Shown piece after piece: positions 1-5,318 of a stretch of DNA of 5,318 nucleotides. A model generated the notes under the pieces. The model made no database searches. It saw only the letters and a list, made by a program, of their open reading frames with translations, and was not told the DNA's origin. Positions within the stretch are counted from its first letter, which is position 1. Each line of letters opens with the position of its first letter. A program made the position numbers and the translations under genes. The stretch covers positions 8,117 through 13,434 of the forward strand of contig PMZX01000275.1 of assembly GCA_003170035.1 (NCBI GenBank), in the 5' to 3' direction. This DNA is from Myxococcales bacterium (GTDB lineage Bacteria > Myxococcota_A > Polyangia > Fen-1088).

Positions 1-419
1 CCGGTCTCAATGGTGCGCAGGCGCAGGCCGTGGTTGTTGGGCACCGGGTCGATGTGTCCCAGCACGCGGTAGTCGCGGCCGTCGAGCGAGCCCCACGCTG
101 TGTAGGTGTCGTTGGCGTCGGCCTGGATGGCCAGCGCGTTCACGGTCGCGGCCGCGCCCAAGTCCCAGGTGACGGTCGATGCGCCGGTGTCAAACAGCAC
201 GGCCAATGTGGCGTCCCACACCGCGCCTTCGGGCGCCAGGGTCTCGTCGGTGAGCGCGGCCAGATCGTGGCGCGTGTCCTGCCAAGCGACGGGTCGTCGT
301 CCAGCCAACAGATTTCCGGCCGGACAGGTCGCCAGCGGTGAGTAGTCCTCCGCGCGGGCTTCGGTCGCGGCAAGAACGCCGGCCAGCAGCGACAGCAGGG
401 CGCAAAGCACGCGCGACAT
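1..419 (-). CDS. Exported discoidin-like (F5/8 type C-like) protein, C-terminus cut off by window edge
   Basis: The frame is open from an ATG at 419-417 to the left edge: 139 codons and two bases, with no stop. The product begins with a Sec-type signal peptide. It has Arg at residue 3, a hydrophobic stretch at about 4-18, and an A-R-A cleavage site at 21-23 followed by Glu-Asp. The mature part has the look of a galactose-binding/discoidin-like beta-sandwich: a W-D-L-G at 85-88, then an alternating strand, then N-D-T-Y at 103-106 and G-S-L-D-G at 110-114. Such domains usually bind sugars or other surface ligands, but no ligand can be named here. The gene starts 7 bases after the stop of the phosphatidyltransferase gene, whose last bases supply a GAGG-like ribosome site, so the two are probably cotranscribed. 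Its total length and any further domains lie outside the window. It could equally be the N-terminal part of a larger membrane or surface protein. Confidence 0.75.
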   Translation of the reverse strand, partial: MSRVLCALLSLLAGVLAATEARAEDYSPLATCPAGNLLAGRRPVAWQDTRHDLAALTDETLAPEGAVWDATLAVLFDTGASTVTWDLGAAATVNALAIQADANDTYTAWGSLDGRDYRVLGHIDPVPNNHGLRLRTIET

Positions 420-426
420 CGGAGCC

Positions 427-1011
427 TCAGTCTAGCCTGTCCAGCGCTTGCGCATAGCCGGTCACGAACGCCCGTGTGTAGCCCCACGCGCTCACATAGC
501 TGGCCAGCAGGCCCAGCCCGATGATGAGATAGGCGGCATAGGCCAGGTATGGCTCCAGCGCAGGCAGCAATCCCGCGATGGACAGGTAGGCGGGCAAGAA
601 GCTCCACATGATGAGGTTGGACTTGGCCTTGCCCGCGAGGCTGCTGGGGATGTTCATGTGCGCGGCTGCCATGAACCGCCGCACAGAAGCCACCCAGAAC
701 TCGCGCAGGAGGTACGCACAGATGACCAGCGGCGGAAAGAAGCCCTGGACCGTGCCTATGACGATCAGAAACGATTCGTAACAAAGATCACAGAATTGGT
801 CGAGGATCTCACCCAGGCGCGTGACCTGTCCGGTGCGGCGGGCGATGTAGCCGTCAAGATAGTCAGTGACACCCGCCACGATCGCCAACACGATGCCCCA
901 GCCGTGGGAAACATTGAAATACACGATCACGCCAAGCAGGATCAGGAAAATACGCGAGAGCGTAATGATGTTCGGCACGGTGCGGAGGTCACGCCCGATG
1001 GTCGATCCCAT
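427..1011 (-). CDS. CDP-alcohol phosphatidyltransferase family membrane protein (PgsA-like)
   Basis: This 194-residue integral membrane enzyme transfers a phosphatidyl group from CDP-diacylglycerol to an alcohol acceptor, releasing CMP. It carries the complete family signature D-x2-D-G-x2-A-R-x8-G-x3-D-x3-D, with D50, D53, G54, A57, R58, G67, D71 and D75. These acidic residues bind the catalytic metal ions and the CDP moiety. The N-terminal V-P-N-I-I-T-L-S-R-I (12-21) and the later R-E-F...S-V-R-R...L-A-G-K-A-K block resemble phosphatidylglycerophosphate synthase (PgsA). However, the segment around the third and fourth Asp reads D-Q-F-C-D-L instead of the usual D-P-L-A-D-K. The acceptor is therefore not certain, and a PssA-like or other head-group enzyme is possible. 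Several hydrophobic helices follow, for example at about 21-48. The ATG at 1011-1009 was chosen because it places the N-terminus as in the family. An upstream GTG at 1107 would add 32 residues of unlikely, Gly/Pro-rich sequence. No strong ribosome site precedes the ATG. The gene is first in a two-gene unit with the exported protein. Confidence 0.9.
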   Translation of the reverse strand: MGSTIGRDLRTVPNIITLSRIFLILLGVIVYFNVSHGWGIVLAIVAGVTDYLDGYIARRTGQVTRLGEILDQFCDLCYESFLIVIGTVQGFFPPLVICAYLLREFWVASVRRFMAAAHMNIPSSLAGKAKSNLIMWSFLPAYLSIAGLLPALEPYLAYAAYLIIGLGLLASYVSAWGYTRAFVTGYAQALDRLD

Positions 1012-1111
1012 GGCCTGTGCATAGCACAACTGGCCGTCCCCGGTGCAGCCTCGCGGCCGTAGCCCACCTAAGGAGTCCAGCCATCCCGGCCTGGGATTCG
1101 GAATCACCCGA

Positions 1112-1129
1112 TTGGCCTTTGCCGGCCAA
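1112..1129. repeat. Perfect 6-6-6 inverted repeat between divergent genes
   Basis: TTGGCC at 1112-1117 and GGCCAA at 1124-1129 are exact reverse complements separated by six bases. The repeat sits in the 137-base region between the divergently transcribed phosphatidyltransferase and CNNM-type genes. It could be an operator half-site pair or a chance palindrome in GC-rich DNA. It overlaps the -35-like part of the weak promoter candidate next to it. Confidence 0.35.
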
Positions 1130-1140
1130 CTCCCTGTAAG
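1112..1140 (+). promoter_or_regulatory. Weak candidate sigma-70 promoter for the CNNM-type gene
   Basis: TTGGCC (1112-1117, four of six matches to TTGACA) is followed after 17 bases by TGTAAG (1135-1140, four of six matches to TATAAT). Transcription would begin about at the ATG at 1149, giving a leaderless or nearly leaderless mRNA. This would fit the absence of a purine-rich ribosome site before that ATG. The match is weak and could be chance. Confidence 0.2.
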
Positions 1141-1148
1141 CTTGGTCC

Positions 1149-2474
1149 ATGTTCAGTCCGAGCACAGCGCTAGCCCTGGCCGCCTTGTTGGTCGCGGCGA
1201 ATGCCTTCTTCGTCGCGTCCGAGTTCGCCATCGTCAAGATCCGACCGACCCTGGTCAAGGAACTGGTCGGTCGAGGTGGCCGACGGGCCTGGCTTCTGTC
1301 AGGGATCACGGGCCATCTCGATTCGTTCCTGTCCGCCAATCAGTTTGGCATCACCCTGACGTCTCTGGCTCTTGGCTGGCTCGGCGAGCCAGCCCTGGCG
1401 GCCCTCATCCAACCCCATCTTGGATCCCTCGGCCAATGGACCGGACTCGCTGTCCACTCACTGGCGCTGGGAATAGGCTTCGTGCTGATTAGCTTTGTGC
1501 ATGCGGTGCTGGGCGAACTGGTGCCCAAAGCCGTCGCGTTGCAAAAGACGGAGCCGGTCGCGCTGTGGGCCGCCGCTCCGCTGCGGGTCTTCTATCTCGT
1601 GGCCTTCCCCTTCATTTGGGCGCTGACCGCCTCGGCCAATCTCTTCCTGCGCGCGCTGGGCCTGCGGCCCGCTTCCGGGGCCGAGATGTTGCACTCGCCC
1701 GACGAACTACGCCTGGTGTTGCAGCATGTGGATCTGGACCCCGGTGCGCGGCGGCTCATCGACCGCGTGTTCGACTACACCCACCGGGTCGCCCGCCACG
1801 TGATGACCCTGCGCCGGGACGTCGTGGTGCTGGAGGAAGGCCGACCCTTCGACGAAAACGTGCAACTGGCCACCGCCAATCAGTACACGCGCTATCCCTT
1901 GGTCGAGCCGGGGTCGGACAGGGTCATCGGCTACGTGCATTTGAAGGACATCGTGGCTGCGCTGGCCGCCGGTCGTACGCCAAAGCGCATGCGCGAAATC
2001 GCGCGCGAGCCCATCTATTGCTCGGAGGAAACGCCCAGCGAATGGCTCAGGCGCGAGTTTCAGCGTCGCCGAGTGCACATGGCGGTGGTGCTGGGCGCGG
2101 GCAACGCCTTTCTGGGGGTCGTCACCCTGGAGGATCTCCTGGAAGAGTTCGTGGGAGAGATCCAAGACGAGCAGGACGTGGGCGAGTTGCCGCCCATCAT
2201 GCATGGGGCCGAAGGTCGCTTTGAAGCCGACGGCCGACTGACGCTCGACGTGGCAGAGCGAGAGCTGGGCATAACCCTGCCACCCCTGCACCCCGGCATC
2301 GAGACTCTGGGCGCCTATGTACAGGCCCACCTGGCCCAGCCGCTGCGGCCCGGTGGCGCCGTCGACCTGGGCGGATTTCGCTTCACCGCCCTTGAGATTC
2401 GCGACGGCCGGATTCGCCGGTTGCGCGGCGAGCCCCTGCCTCATGAGGATCACGACGACACGCAGGAGGGGTAG
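1149..2474 (+). CDS. CNNM/CorC (HlyC/CorC) family membrane protein with DUF21, CBS pair and C-terminal transporter-associated domain
   Basis: This complete 441-residue protein has the standard three-part architecture of the hemolysin/CorC family. Residues about 1-175 are the DUF21 (CNNM transmembrane) domain. It contains F-F-V-A-S-E-F-A-I-V-K-I-R at 20-32, the L-S-A-N-Q-F-G-I-T-L-T-S-L-A-L-G-W-L-G-E block at 61-80, and L-G-E-L-V-P-K-A at 121-128. The cytoplasmic part has a CBS pair starting near V218-M219-T220 and ending with the acidic L-E-D-L-L-E-E-F-V-G-E-I-Q-D-E segment. A CorC_HlyC transporter-associated domain occupies about the last 85 residues. Relatives are linked to Mg2+/Co2+ homeostasis or Na+-coupled Mg2+ export, with CBS domains sensing nucleotides. 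The substrate here is not shown. The old name hemolysin is historical and does not mean that this is a toxin. The start is fixed by an in-frame TAA at 1137-1139; no clear ribosome site precedes the ATG. Neighbours do not refine the function. Confidence 0.93.
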   Translation: MFSPSTALALAALLVAANAFFVASEFAIVKIRPTLVKELVGRGGRRAWLLSGITGHLDSFLSANQFGITLTSLALGWLGEPALAALIQPHLGSLGQWTGLAVHSLALGIGFVLISFVHAVLGELVPKAVALQKTEPVALWAAAPLRVFYLVAFPFIWALTASANLFLRALGLRPASGAEMLHSPDELRLVLQHVDLDPGARRLIDRVFDYTHRVARHVMTLRRDVVVLEEGRPFDENVQLATANQYTRYPLVEPGSDRVIGYVHLKDIVAALAAGRTPKRMREIAREPIYCSEETPSEWLRREFQRRRVHMAVVLGAGNAFLGVVTLEDLLEEFVGEIQDEQDVGELPPIMHGAEGRFEADGRLTLDVAERELGITLPPLHPGIETLGAYVQAHLAQPLRPGGAVDLGGFRFTALEIRDGRIRRLRGEPLPHEDHDDTQEG

Positions 2475-2541
2475 CCGGACGCACGAAGATGTGAATGCCC
2501 GGCCACGTTCACGGTCACGACCACGTCTACGACCCACGACA

Positions 2542-2560
2542 TTCCGCGGCTATCGCGGGA
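2542..2560 (+). terminator. Small GC-rich hairpin between the CNNM-type gene and tRNA-Phe (doubtful terminator)
   Basis: Bases 2542-2548 and 2554-2560 can pair over seven positions, including one G-T pair, around a GCTAT loop. The core CCGCG/CGCGG is perfect. It lies 67 bases past the stop of the upstream gene. No T-tract follows, so it lacks the hallmark of an intrinsic terminator. It may be a weak or factor-assisted stop, or simply chance. Confidence 0.2.
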
Positions 2561-2598
2561 CTGGGGAGCCTCGACGCGGCTTGCGACAGGACCGCCCC

Positions 2599-2604
2599 TA
2601 TGTT
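2599..2604 (+). promoter_or_regulatory. Candidate -10 element for tRNA-Phe
   Basis: TATGTT (2599-2604) matches four of six bases of TATAAT and would start transcription about 10 bases before the mature tRNA 5' end. A GC-rich stretch follows it, as is common at stringently controlled stable-RNA promoters. No well-spaced -35 is visible: TTGCGA at 2581 is only 12 bases away. The call rests mainly on position. Confidence 0.25.
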
Positions 2605-2620
2605 AGACGAGCGGACCCAC

Positions 2621-2692
<72 letters not shown>

Positions 2693-2696
<4 letters not shown>

Positions 2697-2724
2697 CCGT
2701 TGGCACTTGGCAGGTCCCGGTGGT
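2693..2724 (+). repeat. Inverted repeat overlapping the tRNA 3' CCA end
   Basis: ACCACCG (2693-2699) and CGGTGGT (2718-2724) are exact reverse complements with an 18-base loop. The left arm includes the discriminator and CCA of tRNA-Phe, so in a primary transcript that reads through, this stem would compete with or mark the tRNA 3' end. No T-tract follows, so it is not a convincing terminator. It may be chance. Confidence 0.25.
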
Positions 2725-2740
2725 CCGCTGGCTCGCGTCG

Positions 2741-2746
2741 AAGGAG
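2741..2746 (+). promoter_or_regulatory. Strong Shine-Dalgarno site for the tandem DsbA-domain gene
   Basis: AAGGAG lies five bases before the ATG at 2752 and fixes the start of the long reading frame. It is the clearest ribosome site in the window. The same frame is closed upstream by a TGA at 2653-2655 inside the tRNA anticodon loop, and there is no other good start between the two. Confidence 0.85.
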
Positions 2747-2751
2747 ACAAC

Positions 2752-5318
2752 ATGATACGCAAAATCGCAATCTTCGTTCTGGCCGCTGGTGTCGTTGCCG
2801 GCGGATACTTCATTGGCAAGGGAAACTGGGGGGCACGCGGCACAGCGCCAGGCAAGTACGTGTGCGAAAAGGTCGGCGCAAACGCCAACGATGATGTGGA
2901 GCGCAAGTGTGTGCCGTTCGAGGGCACACCCAAGGGCTCGGCCAAGGCGCTGGTGACCATCGTCGAGTTCTCCGATTTCCAGTGCCCGTACTGCAGCCGC
3001 GTCGTGCCCACCATCGAGCGACTGGTCAAGGAATACCCGGACAAGGTGCGCGTCTTCTTCAAGCAGAACCCGCTCCCCTTCCACGACAAGGCACAGCTGG
3101 CCGCAGAGGCAGCCCTGGCTGCCGGAGCCCAGGGCAAGTTCTGGAAGATGCACGACGAGCTGTTCGGCAACCAATCTGCCCTCGACCGGCCGGCTCTGGA
3201 GAAATACGCCGAAAAGCTCGGCGTCAACATGGTCAAGTTCAAGGCCGCTCTCGACAACCACACCTTCAAGGCCGCGGTCGACAAAGACCTGGCCGACGCC
3301 CGCGAACTGGGCGTGCAGGGAACCCCCAATTTCTTCATCAATGGCCGCCCGCTGCGCGGGGCCGTGCCCTACGAGCAGTTCAAGAGCGCGGTGGATGACG
3401 AGATCGCTCGCGCCAAGAAGCTGATGGACAAGGGGACGCCGGGTAGCCAGCTCTATGACGCCCTCATGAAGGGTAAGGCCAAGGGGATGGGCACGCCGCA
3501 GGCTGCGCCGCCGCCGCCCCGGCCGCCCGTGTCCAACGAGGTCTACAAGGTCGAGGTCGACAAGGCCCCGCGCCTGGGGGGCAAAGAGCCCAAGGTCACG
3601 CTTATCGAGTATTCCGACTTCCAGTGCCCCTACTGCAGTCGCGCCAAGGGAACGCTCGACGAGCTACTCAAGATCTACAAGGACAACCTAGAGATCTCGT
3701 TCAAGCACTTCCCGCTGCCCTTCCACAACAACGCCATGCCTGCCGCCATCGCTGCTGTGGCTGCTGACCAGCAAGGCAAGTTCTGGCCGATGTACGACAA
3801 GCTGTTTGCCAACCAGCAGAACCTGGAGGCGGCCAGCCTGGAGAAGTACGCGCAAGAGATCGGGCTCGACATGGCCAAATTCAAGGCCGCCATTGCCGAC
3901 CCCAAGACCAAGGCGGTGGTCGAGGCGGACATGAAGCAGGCCAACCTGTTCGGGGTGCAGGGAACGCCCAGCTTCTTCGTCAACGGCCGGGCCTTCAGCG
4001 GCGCCTACCCGCTGGAGAGCTTCAAGATGGTGCTCGACGAGGAGATGAAGAAGGCGGACGCCAAGCTGCAGTCCGGCACGCCTCGCGCCGAGCTCTACGC
4101 AGCCATCATCAAAGACGGGCTGGCCAAGAAGGAAGCGCCCAAGGAGGAGGCGCGCCCGGGCGAGCCCTCGCCCACCGATGTCTACAAGGCCGAGGTCAAG
4201 GGTGCGCCAATCAAAGGCGCCAAGGATGCCCTGGTGACCATCGTCCAGTTCTCCGACTTCCAGTGTCCGTTCTGCTCGCGGGTTGAGCCGACCATCGACA
4301 AGGTCATGGAGGAGTACAAAGGCAAGGTCCGGGTGGCCTGGCGAAACAAGCCCCTGCCTTTCCACGACAAGGCGAAGCCCGCGGCCATTGCCGCCGCGGC
4401 AGCCAACCAGCAGGGCAAGTTCTGGCAGATGCACGACATCATGTTCAAGAACCAGCAGAACCTGGATGCCGCCAGCCTGGAGAAATACGCGAAGGAGATC
4501 GGCCTCGACATGACCAAGTTCAAGGCCGCCCTGCAGGACAAGAAGCTGGCTGACGCCGTCGAAGCGGAAATTGCCATGGGCGACAAGCTCGGCGCGCGCG
4601 GCACGCCGGCCTTCTTCATCAACGGCAGCTTCCTGTCGGGCGCGCAGCCCTACGAGAATTTCAAGTCCCGCATCGACGAACAGTTGAAGAAGGCCGAGGA
4701 GCTGGTCAAGAAGGGCACGCCCAAGGCCAAGGTGTACGACGTGCTCATGAAGACGGCCAAGGCCGATACCGGTGGCGGCGCTGCCCCAGCCGCGGCCGCT
4801 GCGCCCGAGGCGGGTCCGGTCAAAGTAGTCGATCCCGGGAACGCCCCCATACGCGGGCCAAAGAATGCGCCCCTCACGGTGGTGCTCTTCTCGGATTTCC
4901 AGTGCCCGTTCTGCGGGAGGGTCGAGCCTTCCCTCACCGAGCTAGAGAAGGCCTACCCGGGCAAGGTGCGGGTGTTCTGGAAAAACTTCCCGCTTCCCTT
5001 CCACAACAACGCCAAACCCGCGGCCGAGGCCGCAATGGCCGCCAACGAGCAGGGCAAGTTCTGGGAGATGCACGACATCCTGTTCAAGAACCAGCAGGCC
5101 CTGGAAGGTGCCAGCCTGGAGAAGTACGCGAAAGAGATCGGCCTCGACATGACCAAATTCAAGGCCGCAATGGACAGCCACAAGTTCGCCGCCCAGATCG
5201 AGGCGGATACGAAGCAGGGCAGCTCGTTGGGCGTGCAGGGCACGCCGGCCAGCTTCCTAAACGGCCACTTCATCAACGGCGCCCAACCGTTCGATGCCTT
5301 CAAGAAGATCGCCGACGA
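2752..5318 (+). CDS. Tandem four-domain DsbA/Thioredoxin_4-type thiol-disulfide oxidoreductase, membrane-anchored or secreted, C-terminus cut off by window edge
   Basis: One open frame runs 855 codons to the right edge without a stop. The N-terminus (Arg3, Lys4, hydrophobic 5-22) is a signal peptide or uncleaved anchor without a lipobox, so the domains should face the periplasm or cell exterior. Four DsbA-like domains follow. Each has S-D-F-Q-C-P-[YF]-C (cysteines 78/81, 292/295, 505/508, 718/721), then P-L-P-F-H, then G-K-F-W-x-M-[HY]-D, then G-T-P with the cis-Pro at 192, 406, 619 and 832. The family catalyses disulfide formation, reduction or isomerisation in exported proteins, and most members have one such domain. 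Domains 1-3 are each followed by G-T-P-x4-Y-x2-[LI]-[MI]-K, then a linker: Pro-rich after domain 1, charged after domain 2, Gly/Ala-rich after domain 3. The only other cysteines are C38 and C53, between anchor and domain 1. The direction of electron flow and the partners are unknown. Domain 4 lacks its end, and further repeats may follow. Confidence 0.93.
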   Translation, partial: MIRKIAIFVLAAGVVAGGYFIGKGNWGARGTAPGKYVCEKVGANANDDVERKCVPFEGTPKGSAKALVTIVEFSDFQCPYCSRVVPTIERLVKEYPDKVRVFFKQNPLPFHDKAQLAAEAALAAGAQGKFWKMHDELFGNQSALDRPALEKYAEKLGVNMVKFKAALDNHTFKAAVDKDLADARELGVQGTPNFFINGRPLRGAVPYEQFKSAVDDEIARAKKLMDKGTPGSQLYDALMKGKAKGMGTPQAAPPPPRPPVSNEVYKVEVDKAPRLGGKEPKVTLIEYSDFQCPYCSRAKGTLDELLKIYKDNLEISFKHFPLPFHNNAMPAAIAAVAADQQGKFWPMYDKLFANQQNLEAASLEKYAQEIGLDMAKFKAAIADPKTKAVVEADMKQANLFGVQGTPSFFVNGRAFSGAYPLESFKMVLDEEMKKADAKLQSGTPRAELYAAIIKDGLAKKEAPKEEARPGEPSPTDVYKAEVKGAPIKGAKDALVTIVQFSDFQCPFCSRVEPTIDKVMEEYKGKVRVAWRNKPLPFHDKAKPAAIAAAAANQQGKFWQMHDIMFKNQQNLDAASLEKYAKEIGLDMTKFKAALQDKKLADAVEAEIAMGDKLGARGTPAFFINGSFLSGAQPYENFKSRIDEQLKKAEELVKKGTPKAKVYDVLMKTAKADTGGGAAPAAAAAPEAGPVKVVDPGNAPIRGPKNAPLTVVLFSDFQCPFCGRVEPSLTELEKAYPGKVRVFWKNFPLPFHNNAKPAAEAAMAANEQGKFWEMHDILFKNQQALEGASLEKYAKEIGLDMTKFKAAMDSHKFAAQIEADTKQGSSLGVQGTPASFLNGHFINGAQPFDAFKKIAD
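2923..5318 (+). repeat. Four in-frame tandem repeats of a DsbA-like domain (about 640 bases each, last incomplete)
   Basis: Approximate units are 2923-3564, 3565-4203, 4204-4842 and 4843-5318. Landmarks recur at 642, 639 and 639 bases, so there are almost no insertions or deletions between units. Similarity is uneven. By hand count, 4444-4530 and 5083-5169 (units 3 and 4) agree at 78 of 87 bases. Unit 2 (3805-3891) agrees with unit 3 at 75 of 87, while unit 1 (3163-3249) agrees at only 58 of 87. This is intragenic duplication followed by divergence. Confidence 0.93.

Noticed and set aside
448..1062. Plus-strand 204-codon frame opposite the phosphatidyltransferase
   Set aside because: The minus strand encodes a full CDP-alcohol phosphatidyltransferase signature. 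The plus-strand product is Arg/His/Gln-rich with no family features.
1012..1107. Upstream GTG start adding 32 residues to the phosphatidyltransferase
   Set aside because: The added residues are Gly/Pro/Arg-rich and unlike the family N-terminus. The ATG at 1011 gives the expected distance to the V-P-N-I-I-T motif.
2697..2728. TTGGCA boxes after the tRNA as a promoter for the tandem DsbA gene
   Set aside because: No acceptable -10 hexamer lies 16-18 bases downstream of either box.

Overview
The window is GC-rich, with coding third positions mostly G or C, and its gene content is bacterial. The lineage cannot be fixed from the sequence alone. An encoded CCA on the tRNA, a diderm-type exported thiol-disulfide oxidoreductase and a discoidin-like exported protein would suit a high-GC deltaproteobacterium-like organism such as Myxococcota or Bradymonadota. 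That placement is inference.

Layout: (1) Positions 1-1011 on the minus strand hold a tight two-gene unit. A CDP-alcohol phosphatidyltransferase (phospholipid head-group enzyme, 427-1011) comes first, followed after 7 bases by an exported discoidin-like protein (1-419) that runs off the left edge. (2) A 137-base divergent intergenic region contains a perfect 6-6-6 inverted repeat and a weak candidate promoter. (3) Positions 1149-2474 (+) encode a complete CNNM/CorC-type membrane protein with DUF21, a CBS pair and a transporter-associated domain. (4) A tRNA-Phe(GAA) with encoded CCA lies at 2621-2696. (5) From 2752 to the right edge there is one uninterrupted (+) reading frame of at least 855 codons. 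It encodes a membrane-anchored or secreted protein with four tandem DsbA/Thioredoxin_4-type domains. Because it has no stop inside the window, it is easily missed by callers that need closed reading frames.

The four-domain oxidoreductase is the notable object. The CxxC motifs fall at residues 78, 292, 505 and 718, and the Thr-cis-Pro motifs at 192, 406, 619 and 832. The spacing from the first Cys to the cis-Pro is exactly 114 residues in every domain, and the repeat period is 214/213/213. The domains split into two active-site classes: CPYC with an upstream Glu in domains 1-2, and CPFC with Gln or Leu there in domains 3-4. The only other cysteines are a pair at residues 38 and 53, just after the membrane anchor. 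The protein therefore carries ten cysteines in five pairs. An extracytoplasmic multi-site thiol-disulfide machine or internal relay is a reasonable hypothesis, but the function is not shown by the sequence.

Apart from the two-gene minus-strand unit, the genes do not form an obvious pathway. The shared theme is the cell envelope: phospholipid synthesis, a membrane transport-type protein, an exported protein and an extracytoplasmic redox protein.
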